From Bordetella petrii (GTDB lineage: Bacteria > Pseudomonadota > Gammaproteobacteria > Burkholderiales > Burkholderiaceae_B): 64,000 nt of DNA. The stretch lies in assembly GCA_017745595.1 (NCBI GenBank), contig WMBV01000002.1, forward strand, positions 1 to 64,000. The letters run 5' to 3'. Every line of letters starts with the position of its first letter. Within the stretch, counting starts at the first letter, position 1. Under the pieces are notes generated by a model. That model was given only the letters and a program-made list of their open reading frames with translations, was not told where the DNA came from and searched no databases. Below are positions 18,272-27,642 of the stretch, piece after piece. Made by a program: the position numbers and the translations under genes.

Positions 18272-19204
18272 ATGTCACAGTCCGCGCCCGTATCCCCGCC
18301 TACCCTGCCCCTGGTGCCCGCCCACGTCATCCAGCAATTCGCGCGCCGCGGCGACCTGTCCGATGCGCAGTTCCTGTACGGCGAAGTCGCCCGGCGCATG
18401 CTGGGGCGGCTGCAGTACATCCGCCTACGGCCGGCCGCCCTGCTGGATGCCGGCTGCGGCGCCGGCGACAATCTGCCGCTGCTGCGCGAGCGCTATCCCG
18501 ACGCGGCCTACCTGGGGCTGGACGCCGCCGAGGCGCTGCTGGAACACGCCCGCCGCCGCCACGCCGGCACGGGGGTGGCCCATTGGCTGGGCAAGCTGGT
18601 GGGCCGGGCGGGCAACGGCCCGCGCTTTGTGTGCGCCGATCTGGCCGGCACCGGCCTGGCCGCCGAATCGCTGGACCTGGTGTGGTCCAACCTGGCTCTG
18701 CACTGGCACCCGGCGCCGCACGCCGTGCTGGCCGAGTGGCGCCGCGTGCTCAAGGTGGGCGGGCTGGCGATGTTTTCCTGCCTGGGGCCGGCCACGCTGC
18801 GCGAACTGCGCCAGGCGCTGGACGACGCCGGCCTGCGCACCGCCACGCCTTCGTTCGTGGACATGCACGACTTCGGCGACCTGCTGGTGGAAAACGGCTT
18901 CGCCGACCCGGTCATGGACCAGGAAACCCTGACGCTCACCTACCGCAGCCCGCAGCGCCTGCTGGAAGACGTGCGCGCCCTGGGCGGCAACCCGGCGCGC
19001 GACCGCCGCCGCGGCCTGGCCGGGCGCGGCTGGCGCGACCGCCTGTGCGCCGCCCTGGAAGCACAGCGCAACGCCGACGGCGTGATCCCGCTGACAATAG
19101 AAGTGGCCTACGGCCATGCCTGGCGCGCGGCCTCGCGGCGCAGCGCGCCGGGCGAAACCCGGTTGTCCGTCAGCGCCATCAGCGGGCGGCGTTCGGGGGA
19201 ATGA
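18272..19204 (+). CDS. Class I SAM-dependent methyltransferase, BioC-like
   Basis: A 310-residue methyltransferase. The SAM-binding motif LLDAGCGAGDNLPLL (about residues 60-75), the acidic strand end AYLGLDAAEALL and the late motif VWSNLALHWHPAPHAVLAEWRRVLK match malonyl-ACP methyltransferase BioC, which caps malonyl-ACP to start biotin synthesis. No other bio genes are near, so the assignment stays family-level. It is divergent from comF; the start was placed at MSQSAPVSPP because in-frame upstream codons lack similarity. Confidence 0.75.
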   Translation: MSQSAPVSPPTLPLVPAHVIQQFARRGDLSDAQFLYGEVARRMLGRLQYIRLRPAALLDAGCGAGDNLPLLRERYPDAAYLGLDAAEALLEHARRRHAGTGVAHWLGKLVGRAGNGPRFVCADLAGTGLAAESLDLVWSNLALHWHPAPHAVLAEWRRVLKVGGLAMFSCLGPATLRELRQALDDAGLRTATPSFVDMHDFGDLLVENGFADPVMDQETLTLTYRSPQRLLEDVRALGGNPARDRRRGLAGRGWRDRLCAALEAQRNADGVIPLTIEVAYGHAWRAASRRSAPGETRLSVSAISGRRSGE

Positions 19205-19223
19205 ACGGCATCGGGCCGGCCGG

Positions 19224-19396
19224 ATGATCGGGTGCCCGACTTCCGCAGATGATCCGGTGTCTGAGCTCCCGCAGATGTTCAGGTGCCTGACTCCTGCAGA
19301 TGATCAGGTGTCTGACTCCCGCAGGGTGTCAGACACCGAGGTGGCCAGACTGTCTGCTGACTTCGGTGTCAGGCACCCTGGCGGGAGCCTGACACC
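19224..19396. repeat. REP-like site 4 with tandem half-units
   Basis: Four tandem, diverging 25-26 bp copies of one hairpin arm (19224-19248, 19249-19274, 19275-19299, 19300-19324), each starting ATGATC or ATGTTC and ending CTCC(C/T)GCAG or similar. The last continues into the opposite arm GTGTCAGACACC, completing one hairpin. A full inverted copy lies at 19365-19396. The site is between the BioC-like gene and the YbdK-type gene and contains no coding region. Confidence 0.9.
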
Positions 19397-19459
19397 CGGC
19401 ATATCGAGACGTTCTGTGCCCACGGCGGTGAGCGGCCTGGTGCCCCCCAGGCGCGCCCG

Positions 19460-20704
19460 TCAGTGCAGCCGGTCGGGCCGCCAGCCCGGGGTGACGCCGG
19501 CCTCGGGAGTGGCCAGGGCCTGCACGCCGTGCACGGGCTCGGAAGTCGCGCGGATGCGGCGGCGCGGCACCTCGGCCGCCGGGGTGGCCTCGCTTTCGCC
19601 GCGCCAGGCGCGCGCCATCGACTCGACCACCAGCGGCAGGTCGCGCACCCGGTGGAACTGGCTGCGCAGCCAGCGGGCGTCGTTGCCGCTGCGGATGGAC
19701 TCGTCGCGCAGCGCGACCAGCATGTCGCCGGTGCCCAGTTCATCGGCAATGGGCATCAGGCGCTGGAACAGGCCACGCAAGTGGTCGATCAGCCGCAGCC
19801 GCTGTCCGTCGGGCGTTACGTAACTGCCCTGCAGGCCGAAGCGGCACGCCTGGAAATGGTTGCTGCGGTATGCCAGCCAGGCCGCCGGCGCCGGCTCGGG
19901 CTCGCGCGTCACCAGCACCGCCAGCGCCTGCGCGAAGGCGGCCAGCTGGCAGGCGCGTTCGACCGTCAGCGGCGTGTCGCACACACGGATCTCGACCGTG
20001 CCGAATTCGGGCTTGGGGCGGATATCCCAGTACAAGTCTTTGATGCTTTCGGCCAGCCCGCTGGCGCGCAGCTGCGCCATGTGCGCCTCGAACCGGTACC
20101 AGTCGGTCACCTCGGCCGGCAAGTGCCCGGCCAGGGGGAAGCTGCTGACCGCGTTCAGGCGGCAGCACGAAAACAGGGTGTCCACGCCTTCGTAGTAGGG
20201 CGAAGAGGCCGACAGCGCGATGAAGTGCGGCACATAGGGCGACAGGCCGCGCACCATGCGCACCGCGGCGTCGCCCGACGGGACGCCCAGGTGGATATGC
20301 TGGCCGAACACCGTGAACTGGCGCGCCAGGTAGCCGTACATTTCGGCCAGGTACTGGAACCGCGGCGAATCCGAAATGGCGCGCTCTTGCCAGCGCATGA
20401 AGGGATGCGCGCCGCCGCCGGCGACCGACACGCCGACCGCGTCGGCCGCTTCGCACAGGGCGTCGCGCATTTCGCGCATCTCGGCCAGCAGGCCCATGGG
20501 GTGCTCGTGCACCGAGGAATTCAGTTCGATCATGGACCGGGTGATTTCGGGTTTGACCCGGTCGGCGATGGGATGGTTGGCCATCTGGGCGAGCAGTTCG
20601 TCGGCGGCGGCGGCCAGGTCGAAACTGCGCGGATTGATGAGTTGCAACTCGAGCTCGATGCCGAGCGTGTTGGGGGCGGACGAAATGAACGGGATCTGTT
20701 CCAT
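19460..20704 (-). CDS. ybdK: YbdK-type carboxylate-amine ligase (glutamate-cysteine ligase 2 family)
   Basis: A 414-residue GCS2-family ATP-dependent ligase. Landmarks: [12 protein letters not shown] at the ATP/metal site, [32 protein letters not shown] and [16 protein letters not shown]. coli YbdK has weak gamma-glutamylcysteine synthetase activity; the natural substrate is uncertain. The C-terminal tail (about residues 375-414), rich in Arg, Pro and Ala, exceeds the usual length of about 370. It is a monocistronic leftward gene. Confidence 0.85.
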   Translation of the reverse strand: MEQIPFISSAPNTLGIELELQLINPRSFDLAAAADELLAQMANHPIADRVKPEITRSMIELNSSVHEHPMGLLAEMREMRDALCEAADAVGVSVAGGGAHPFMRWQERAISDSPRFQYLAEMYGYLARQFTVFGQHIHLGVPSGDAAVRMVRGLSPYVPHFIALSASSPYYEGVDTLFSCCRLNAVSSFPLAGHLPAEVTDWYRFEAHMAQLRASGLAESIKDLYWDIRPKPEFGTVEIRVCDTPLTVERACQLAAFAQALAVLVTREPEPAPAAWLAYRSNHFQACRFGLQGSYVTPDGQRLRLIDHLRGLFQRLMPIADELGTGDMLVALRDESIRSGNDARWLRSQFHRVRDLPLVVESMARAWRGESEATPAAEVPRRRIRATSEPVHGVQALATPEAGVTPGWRPDRLH

Positions 20705-21079
20705 CTCCGACTCCTTAAGATACGTTGGTGGGGGCGCACCGTTCGGCCTTGAAGCCCGGCAACTTCCCGGGGGGCGCTAGACGGCGTCTTATGTCTGCAT
20801 GATAGCCGCAACTTTATGTCGGGAAGATTCGAAATCGTGACAATTGTGCGCAACTTCAAGATGCATTGCGTTTTTGTCTGTGACGGCCATGTGAGTAAAC
20901 ACTTACAACCCAATAATGGTGCGGGTGCCAGGCCGGGACCTCGCGCAATGGCGCGAAAAATGAGGGTACCTGGGCGGGGATGGGATAACCCTATATCGGG
21001 TTATCCCTGATATTTTGACCCCGATAGCTGACCGAATCGTGACAAGATCCGGCGGCCTTGGCCGGCCCTTTTTGCCGGT
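20705..21079. other. Intergenic region with a perfect 10-bp inverted repeat
   Basis: This 375-bp gap precedes ybdK and follows trkH, both leftward, and has no credible gene. It contains a perfect inverted repeat, GGGATAACCC (20982-20991), TATATC, GGGTTATCCC (20998-21007). No T-run follows on either strand, so it looks more like a protein-binding site or hairpin than an intrinsic terminator. The stretch is noticeably more AT-rich than its surroundings. Confidence 0.6.
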
Positions 21080-22549
21080 CTATTTGCGCCAGAACATGGG
21101 CGTGAACAGCACCACCACCGTCAGCAGTTCCAGGCGGCCGATCAGCATGCCGAAGGTGCACACCCAGGTCTGGAAGTCGGATAGCACCGCGAAGTTGCCC
21201 ATCGGCCCCACCGGGCCCAGGCCCGGGCCAGTGTTGTTGACGCTGGCAAACACGGCCGAGAACGCGGTAATGGGCTCCAGCCCCGACACCAGCAGCAGGC
21301 TGGTCAGCACGCCGATCGACAGGCCGTACACCAGCATGAAGGCCAGTACCGACGACATGACACGTTGGCCCACCAGCCGGCCTCCCATGCGTATGGGGTT
21401 GACGGCGTGCGGGTGCAGCATGGTGACGAGTTCGTTGCGGGCCTGCTTGACCAGCAGCACCGCGCGCACCATCTTGATGCCGCCGCCGGTCGAGCCGGCC
21501 GAGGTGACGAAGCCCGACAGCAGCAGCATGGTCAGCGGCGCGATCAGCGGCCAGGCGGCGTAGTCGACGTTGGCGAAGCCGGTGGTGGTGGCGACCGAGA
21601 TGGTGTTGAACATGCCGTAGCGCAGCGCCTGCAGCGGTTCGGTATAGACGCCGCGAAAGTACAGGTAGCCCGAGATCACCAGGCCCGCGCCCAGCATGGT
21701 GACCAGGTACGGAATCGTCTGCGGGCACACCAGGTAGGCGCGCAGCCGGCCCTGGCGCAGCGCGCTGAAATGGGTAGCGAAGCTGATGCCGGCCAGGGTC
21801 ATGAAGAACATGGCCACCAGTTCGACCGGCACCGAGTCGAAATAGGCGAAGCCTTCGTCGCGCGTGGAAAAGCCGCCCAGCCCCATGGTGGTGGCCGTAT
21901 GGCACCAGGCGTCGAACCAGGTCAGCCCCACCCCGCGGTAGGCCACCAGGCACAGCAGCGACAGGCCGAAGTACACGGCGTACAGGGCCTTGGCGGTACT
22001 GGCGATGCGCGGGGTCAGGCGTTCGTCTTTCATGGGGCCGGGCGTCTCGGCCCGCACCACCTGGTGGCCGCCCACGCCCAGCAGCGGCAGGATGGCGACC
22101 GCCAGCACCAGGATGCCCAGCCCGCCGATCCAGACCAGCGTGGCACGCCACAGGTTGATCGAGGGCGGCAGCTGGTCCAACTGGGTCAGCACCGTGGCGC
22201 CGGTGGTGGTAAGCCCCGACATGGCCTCGAAATAGGCATCGGTGAACGACAGCGGGAGGCCGGCCCGGTGAAAGTAGATGAGCAGCGGAATGGCGGCCAG
22301 CAGCGGCAGGCTGACCCACACCACCGACACCAGCAAGAAGCCGTCGCGCGCGTGCAGTTCGCTGCGCCCGCGCCGGGTGGCCAGCCATACCGCCGCGCCG
22401 CCGCCGAAGGCCAGCAGGAAGCCGTCGAGAAAGGCGTTGAAGCCGGCGTCGTCGCCCGCGTAGGCCACCAGCAGCGGCAGCAGCATGGTGAGCGCGAACA
22501 CGACCATGGTCAGGCCGGCCACGTAGAAGGTTGCCAGCAGGCGTCTCAT
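21080..22549 (-). CDS. trkH: TrkH-type potassium uptake channel subunit
   Basis: A 489-residue integral membrane protein of normal TrkH length with about ten transmembrane segments and four pore-loop repeats. Selectivity-type glycines are visible in MSGLTTTGATVL, TATTMGLGGFSTRD, ISVATTTGFANVD and NNTGPGLGPVG. It transports K+ under control of the TrkA ring encoded just upstream (55 bp). Pairing with trkA in one operon indicates the complete Trk system. Confidence 0.95.
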   Translation of the reverse strand: MRRLLATFYVAGLTMVVFALTMLLPLLVAYAGDDAGFNAFLDGFLLAFGGGAAVWLATRRGRSELHARDGFLLVSVVWVSLPLLAAIPLLIYFHRAGLPLSFTDAYFEAMSGLTTTGATVLTQLDQLPPSINLWRATLVWIGGLGILVLAVAILPLLGVGGHQVVRAETPGPMKDERLTPRIASTAKALYAVYFGLSLLCLVAYRGVGLTWFDAWCHTATTMGLGGFSTRDEGFAYFDSVPVELVAMFFMTLAGISFATHFSALRQGRLRAYLVCPQTIPYLVTMLGAGLVISGYLYFRGVYTEPLQALRYGMFNTISVATTTGFANVDYAAWPLIAPLTMLLLSGFVTSAGSTGGGIKMVRAVLLVKQARNELVTMLHPHAVNPIRMGGRLVGQRVMSSVLAFMLVYGLSIGVLTSLLLVSGLEPITAFSAVFASVNNTGPGLGPVGPMGNFAVLSDFQTWVCTFGMLIGRLELLTVVVLFTPMFWRK

Positions 22550-22604
22550 GCGATCCGCTTCACGTACGTGGCCGTCTGGCGCATGGATGGATCCATCGGG
22601 AGGT

Positions 22605-23984
22605 TCAGAAGAAAGACGCCGATACTTGGAACAGTTTCTCGACGCGCGGCATCATCTGGCGCGAAGGCACGAACACGATGACGTGGTCGTCGGTCTGGAT
22701 GACGGTGTCGTCATCGGGCATCAGGATTTCGTCGCCGCGCGCCAGGGCGCCGATGCTGGCACCGCGCGGCAGGCGGATATCGCCCACCGCGCGGCCCACG
22801 ACCTTGGAACTGCCGCGGTCGCCATGCGCCACGGCCTCGATGGCCTCGGCCACGCCCTGGCGCAGCCGGTGCACGGCGGCGATGTCGCCGCGGCGCACGT
22901 GGCGCAGCAGTTCGCTCATGGTGGCCTGCGACGGCGACACGGCGATATCGATATGGCTGCCCTGCATCAGTTCGCCATAGGCCTGGCGGTTGATCAGGGC
23001 GATGACGCGGCGCGCGCCCATCCGCTTGGCCAGCAGCGACGACATGATGTTGTCTTCGTCGTCGCTGGTCAGGGCCAGCCAGGTGTCCATGTCGCCGATG
23101 TTTTCGCGCTCGAGCAGTTCTTCGTCGGTGCCGCTGCCGTGCAGCACCAGCACGTTGCTGGGCAGCTGGGCCGCCAGGTATTCGCAGCGCTGCTCGCTGC
23201 GTTCGATGATGCGCACGCTGTAGCTTTCTTCGGCCAACTGGCGCGCCAGGCGCAGGCCGATGTTGCCGCCGCCGGCGATCATGACGCGGTGCACGGATTT
23301 TTCGGCCTCGCGCAGCTGCCGCACCGCGCGGCGCGCATGCCTCGAGTCGACCACCAGCACGACCTCGTCGCCGGGGGCGATGACCGTGCCGCGGCCGGCC
23401 TGCAGGGGGCGGCCGTCGCGCACCACGTCGACCACGCGCGCGGCGACGTCGGGCCAGACGTCGCGCAGCTGCGCCACCGGATGGTGCGCCATGGGGCTGC
23501 CGTGCCCGACCCGCACCGTGACCACGCTGATGCGGCCGTCGGCGAATTCCACCACCTGCAGGGCTTCGGGGAATTCGATGAGGCTGTGCAAATAGGTGGT
23601 GACGCTGCGCTCGGGGCTGATCAGGGCGTCGATGCAGAAGCCTTCTTCGCCCATCAGTTCGGGATGTTCGGCGAAATCGGGCATGCGGATGCGGGCGATG
23701 CGCCGCGGCACGTTGAACAGTTGCCGCGTGATCTTGCAGCCCACCATGTTGGCCGCGTCGGAGGCCGAACAGGCGATGAACAGGTCAGTATCGGCGGCGC
23801 CGGCCGATTCCAGGACCTCGACCTGGGTGCCGTCGCCATGGACCACGCGCAGATCGAAGCGGTCTTGCAAATAGCGCAGATGCTCGACGTTAGTATCGAT
23901 GACCGTGATGTCGTTCTGCTCGGACACCAGGTTTTCGGCCACGCTGGTCCCGACGCGGCCCGCCCCCATGATGAGGATTTTCAT
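22605..23984 (-). CDS. trkA: Trk system potassium uptake regulator TrkA
   Basis: A 459-residue cytosolic regulator made of two RCK halves. Each begins with a nucleotide-binding loop (GAGRVGTSVAENL at residue 7 and GGGNIGLRLARQL near 240), followed by RCK_C domains. It binds NAD(H) or ATP and gates TrkH. Its ATG overlaps the stop of the NtrX-like regulator by 4 bp. Confidence 0.95.
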   Translation of the reverse strand: MKILIMGAGRVGTSVAENLVSEQNDITVIDTNVEHLRYLQDRFDLRVVHGDGTQVEVLESAGAADTDLFIACSASDAANMVGCKITRQLFNVPRRIARIRMPDFAEHPELMGEEGFCIDALISPERSVTTYLHSLIEFPEALQVVEFADGRISVVTVRVGHGSPMAHHPVAQLRDVWPDVAARVVDVVRDGRPLQAGRGTVIAPGDEVVLVVDSRHARRAVRQLREAEKSVHRVMIAGGGNIGLRLARQLAEESYSVRIIERSEQRCEYLAAQLPSNVLVLHGSGTDEELLERENIGDMDTWLALTSDDEDNIMSSLLAKRMGARRVIALINRQAYGELMQGSHIDIAVSPSQATMSELLRHVRRGDIAAVHRLRQGVAEAIEAVAHGDRGSSKVVGRAVGDIRLPRGASIGALARGDEILMPDDDTVIQTDDHVIVFVPSRQMMPRVEKLFQVSASFF

Positions 23985-24688
23985 GTGCCTCGCTTGCGCG
24001 CGGATTCGATGCCCAGCTGCTTGAGCTTGCGGTACAGGTGAGTGCGTTCGAGGCCGGTGCGCTCGGATACGCGCGTCATGCTGTGGTTTTCGCGGACCAG
24101 GTGGTATTCGAAATAAATGCGCTCGAATTCGTCGCGGGCCTCGCGCAAGGGCTGGTCGAGGGGAATGGAGCCCAGCCGGCCGTTGGCCAGCGGCGTGGCT
24201 TCGGCCGCGGCCGCCGAGGCCGGCAGCGCGGACAGGGCGGAGGGCGGATCGAGTTCGTCTTCGAGCGGCACCACGGGCGCGGCCGGGGCCAGCGGCGCCG
24301 CGATCGGCGCGGCATGCGGCGCGCGTCCGCGCGCCAGGCCGGCGGCGATGGTCTTCAGCAGACGCTGCAGCGTGATGGGTTTTTCGAGGAAATCCATGGC
24401 GCCGATGCGCGTGGCCTCGACGGCGGTATCGATGGTGGCGTGGCCGCTCATCATGATGACGGGCATGTCGAGCAGCCCCTGCGAGCCCCATTCCTTGAGC
24501 AGGCTGACCCCGTCGGTGTCGGGCATCCAGATGTCGAGCAGGACCAGATCGGGGCGCGCGCGCAGCCGCGCCGCACGCGCTTCTGCCGCGTTTTCGGCCA
24601 ATTCGACCGTGTGCCCTTCGTCGTAAAGGATCTCTGACAAAAGCTCGCGAATACCGACTTCGTCGTCAACCACCAGAATTCTGGCCAT
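23981..24688 (-). CDS. ntrX: NtrX-like response regulator without AAA+ domain
   Basis: A 235-residue regulator. An N-terminal receiver (1-120) has phospho-acceptor D52 in VLLDIWMP and the Lys of FLEKPI. A Pro/Ala-rich linker follows, then a Fis-type helix-turn-helix (about 200-228, SMTRVSERTGLERTHLYRKL). NtrX proteins usually carry a sigma54-interacting AAA+ ATPase between these domains; it is absent here, with no trace of a frameshift. It probably acts as a direct DNA-binding regulator. It lies between its kinase gene and trkA, a conserved betaproteobacterial order suggesting envelope or potassium-related control. Confidence 0.88.
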   Translation of the reverse strand: MARILVVDDEVGIRELLSEILYDEGHTVELAENAAEARAARLRARPDLVLLDIWMPDTDGVSLLKEWGSQGLLDMPVIMMSGHATIDTAVEATRIGAMDFLEKPITLQRLLKTIAAGLARGRAPHAAPIAAPLAPAAPVVPLEDELDPPSALSALPASAAAAEATPLANGRLGSIPLDQPLREARDEFERIYFEYHLVRENHSMTRVSERTGLERTHLYRKLKQLGIESARKRGT

Positions 24689-24699
24689 AAACCATCCAC

Positions 24700-27021
24700 C
24701 TATTGCGTAGCCGCATTATCCTTTTCTTGCGCGGGCGAGTCCATAGCAGTTCTTTGGGGCACCAGCCGGGTCAGCAATATCGAGACCCGCGCGCCCCCTT
24801 CCTTGCGATTGGCAAGGTCGATCCTGCCACCGTGTTCTTCGATGATTTTGCGCACAATTGCCAATCCTAACCCAGTACCGTGTGCCTTGGTGGTGACATA
24901 CGGCTCGAAGGCCCGCTGCATGACCTTCTGCGAGAACCCCTGGCCGGTGTCGGCCACTGTGAAACGCACCGCCGGCAGCGCCGCTTCGTCGCCATCGGTG
25001 CCGCGCATCAGTTGCGTGGTCACGCGCACGCGCCCCTGGCCCGCCTGTTCGGCAATGGCATCGCGCGCATTCGACAGCAAATTGTGGATGACCTGGCGCA
25101 GTTGCGTGGGATCGCCCTCGATGTGGGGCAGGCCCGGTTCGAGCTCGACATCCAGGTTCAGGGCCGGCATGCCGTGGCGCGCCGCAGCCTTTTCGCCCGG
25201 TTCCCAGCCGTACAGCGCCAGCACGTCGGCCACCAGCGCATTGAAGTCGATCGACTGCATCACGGCGGGCGGCGTGCGGGCATATTCGCGGAAATCGTCC
25301 ACCATCTGCTTCAGCGACCCCACCTGGTTCACGATGGTATTGGTGGAACGCTCGAGCATCTGGCGGTCGGCCGGCTGCAGCCGGTCGGCCAGTTTCATGG
25401 CCAGCCGCTCGGCCGACAACTGGATAGGCGTGAGCGGATTCTTGATTTCGTGCGCCAGCCGGCGCGCCACCTCGCCCCAGGCCACGGTACGGTTGGCCGA
25501 GATGACTTCGGTGATGTCGTCGAACACCACCAGATAGCCGTTGCCGCGGCCGTCTACCCGCAGGTGCGTGCCGCGCGCCAGCAGGGTCAGCGACTGCGGG
25601 GCTTCGCCCGACTCGGCGGACGGCGCCAGCGTGATCTCGAATTGCTGCTGCCAGTGCAGGCGCTCCGATCCCACCGCGGCGTGCTGGGCAAAGGCCTGGC
25701 GCACGATCTGGGTGAACTCGAGCATGCCGTCCACGGTTTCCAGCGGACGTCCGATGACCGAACGCAGGTCGGTCTGCAGAATGGACTGCGCGCCCTGGTT
25801 GACGGTGGTGACGCGGAAGCCTTCGTCGAACACCAGCACCCCCGACGACAGGTTCGACAGCACGCTTTCCAGGTAGACGTTGGAACGCTCGAGCTGGCGC
25901 CGGTTGCTTTCCACCATGTGGCGCGCTTCGTCGAGCTGGCGCGTCATGGCGTTGAACGAACGGGTCAGTTGCCCGACTTCGTCGCGCTCGGGCGGTTCGG
26001 GCAGGGGCCGGTAGTCGCCGACCCCCACCGCCTGCGTGCCGGCGGCCAGCCGCAGCAGCGGGCGCACCAGGCGCTTGGACAGCGACAGGGCCACCGCGAT
26101 GGCGGCGAACACCGCCAGCAGCAGCGCCAGGGTCAGGGTAATGCCGTACAGCTTGCGCAGCCCCAGGCGCGCCAGGGCCAGTTCCTGGTAATCGCGAAAT
26201 CCCTGCTGCACGCGGTTGGCGTTGTCGGCGATCTGCTCGGGCACGGGCTGCAGCAGCTGCAGCCAGCGCGGCTCGGACGGCAGCGAGGTCAGGCTGTCGA
26301 AGCGCGCGGGGGAACTCAGTGGAATGACCACGCGCAGCAACAGGCGGTCTTTGCCGCCCGACACATTGGAATCGTCGGCCTCGGCGGCCGAATAGCCGCG
26401 CCCCAGGCGCAGCTGGTTCAACACCGTGGCGGGCGGCATTTCGGGCAGCAGCTGGCCGTATTGATCGGTGGAAAACGCCACCAGCCGGCCGCTGCCGGTA
26501 AACACCATGACGTCTTGCACGCCGCTGGATTCGCGCAGGCGCGTCAGCGTCAGGGGGATATCGCGGTCGGGCGTATTGTTGAGCTCGGACGCCATCGCGC
26601 GGGCCTTGGCATCCATGTCGGCCAGCAGCGAATCGAGCGCCGCGCGGCCCAGGTTCAGGCCCGATTCCAGGGCGCTGTCGACCCGCACGTTGAACCACGA
26701 CTCGATCGAGCGCGACATGAACTGCACCGACACCGTATAGATGAGCGCGCCCGGCACCACGCCGATCAGGGCGAAGGCCAGGGCGAAGCGGGCCGTCAGG
26801 CGCGCGCCGAACTGGCGCCGGCGGATCTGCCGCAGCAGGCGGGTGGTCAGCGCCACCACCCAGACGAACAGCGCCAGGGCGAACACGCCGTTCAGCAGCA
26901 GCAGGGTGTCGTAATAGCGCGCGAAGCGCGAGGCGTTGCCGGTGGACCAGGCCAGCAGGCCCAGCAATGCCAGTCCGCTGATCGCTCCGATGATCAGCGC
27001 AACGCGCAGCAGGATTCTCAT
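24700..27021 (-). CDS. ntrY: NtrY-like sensor histidine kinase
   Basis: A 773-residue membrane kinase. Two N-terminal transmembrane helices lie in about the first 65 residues, with a third near 85-105. A periplasmic/extracytosolic sensor region, another transmembrane helix (about 290-315), HAMP and PAS domains follow. The HisKA box (RRLAHEIKNPLTPIQL, phospho-His) and the HATPase domain (NLLSNARDAI, DTGQGF, GTGLGLAIVRKI) complete it. This is the NtrY architecture. It shares a 4-bp overlap with the DUF4390 gene upstream and lies 11 bp before the NtrX-like gene. The input signal is unknown. Confidence 0.92.
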   Translation of the reverse strand: MRILLRVALIIGAISGLALLGLLAWSTGNASRFARYYDTLLLLNGVFALALFVWVVALTTRLLRQIRRRQFGARLTARFALAFALIGVVPGALIYTVSVQFMSRSIESWFNVRVDSALESGLNLGRAALDSLLADMDAKARAMASELNNTPDRDIPLTLTRLRESSGVQDVMVFTGSGRLVAFSTDQYGQLLPEMPPATVLNQLRLGRGYSAAEADDSNVSGGKDRLLLRVVIPLSSPARFDSLTSLPSEPRWLQLLQPVPEQIADNANRVQQGFRDYQELALARLGLRKLYGITLTLALLLAVFAAIAVALSLSKRLVRPLLRLAAGTQAVGVGDYRPLPEPPERDEVGQLTRSFNAMTRQLDEARHMVESNRRQLERSNVYLESVLSNLSSGVLVFDEGFRVTTVNQGAQSILQTDLRSVIGRPLETVDGMLEFTQIVRQAFAQHAAVGSERLHWQQQFEITLAPSAESGEAPQSLTLLARGTHLRVDGRGNGYLVVFDDITEVISANRTVAWGEVARRLAHEIKNPLTPIQLSAERLAMKLADRLQPADRQMLERSTNTIVNQVGSLKQMVDDFREYARTPPAVMQSIDFNALVADVLALYGWEPGEKAAARHGMPALNLDVELEPGLPHIEGDPTQLRQVIHNLLSNARDAIAEQAGQGRVRVTTQLMRGTDGDEAALPAVRFTVADTGQGFSQKVMQRAFEPYVTTKAHGTGLGLAIVRKIIEEHGGRIDLANRKEGGARVSILLTRLVPQRTAMDSPAQEKDNAATQ

Positions 27022-27605
27022 GAGGGGTCCTGGGGTTCGGCCAGCGAGAACGAAAAGTCGGTCCAGGGCGTGCCCAGCGACCAGGAACTGCTATTGAGCG
27101 CGTTCACCTGGAACGGCCGCGCCAATTGCGAGGTGTCGAGCCGCAGGCGCATTTGTCCGTTATAGCGGACGCCGTAATCCAGTTCGGATACCTCGATCAG
27201 TTGCCAGCCGCGGATGTGCCGCACCATGTCCATGGCCTCGTCCAGCGAGGCCACCGGCAGGCTGAGTTCGCCCGCGCCGGCCCGCCATTGCCGCGTCAGG
27301 GCGTTGTAGACGACGCGCCAGGTCAGCGTGGTGTCGACCACCGTGTCGTCGAACCACCACCAGCGCGAACGGCTGATGACCACGTCGGCCGTGAAATACA
27401 GCGGCAGGCCGCGCTCGGCGGCGTCGCGCAGTTGCTCGTTGAGCTCGATATCGATTTCGGCATCGATTTCGAGCTTGCCGTCGCGAATAACGGGTTCGAT
27501 GCGCGTCACGCGCGGTTCATCGGCGTGCGCCTGCCCGCCCGCCCCCAGGGGAAGCAGCGAAAATACCAGCAATAGCGCGCAACATAGGCGAGAAATCATC
27601 GACAT
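27018..27605 (-). CDS. DUF4390-domain exported protein
   Basis: A 195-residue protein with a signal peptide (about 1-28, ending near GGQAHA). The conserved region has LEIDAEIDIELNEQLRDAAERGLPLYFTADVVI and FDDTVVDTTLTWRVVYNALTRQW, characteristic of DUF4390 proteins. They are found almost always between rsmB and ntrY in Betaproteobacteria, and their function is unknown. The 4-bp overlap with ntrY suggests it works with the kinase, perhaps in the periplasm near the sensor domain; that is inference from position. Confidence 0.85.
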   Translation of the reverse strand: MSMISRLCCALLLVFSLLPLGAGGQAHADEPRVTRIEPVIRDGKLEIDAEIDIELNEQLRDAAERGLPLYFTADVVISRSRWWWFDDTVVDTTLTWRVVYNALTRQWRAGAGELSLPVASLDEAMDMVRHIRGWQLIEVSELDYGVRYNGQMRLRLDTSQLARPFQVNALNSSSWSLGTPWTDFSFSLAEPQDPS

Positions 27606-27642
27606 TTACAATCCGGTCGAGCGACTAGCTATTCTTGGCGAT

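Noticed and set aside
23981-24688. Possible frameshift that removed an AAA+ domain from NtrX
   Set aside because: The frame is continuous, and no AAA+ motif is found in other frames between receiver and HTH.
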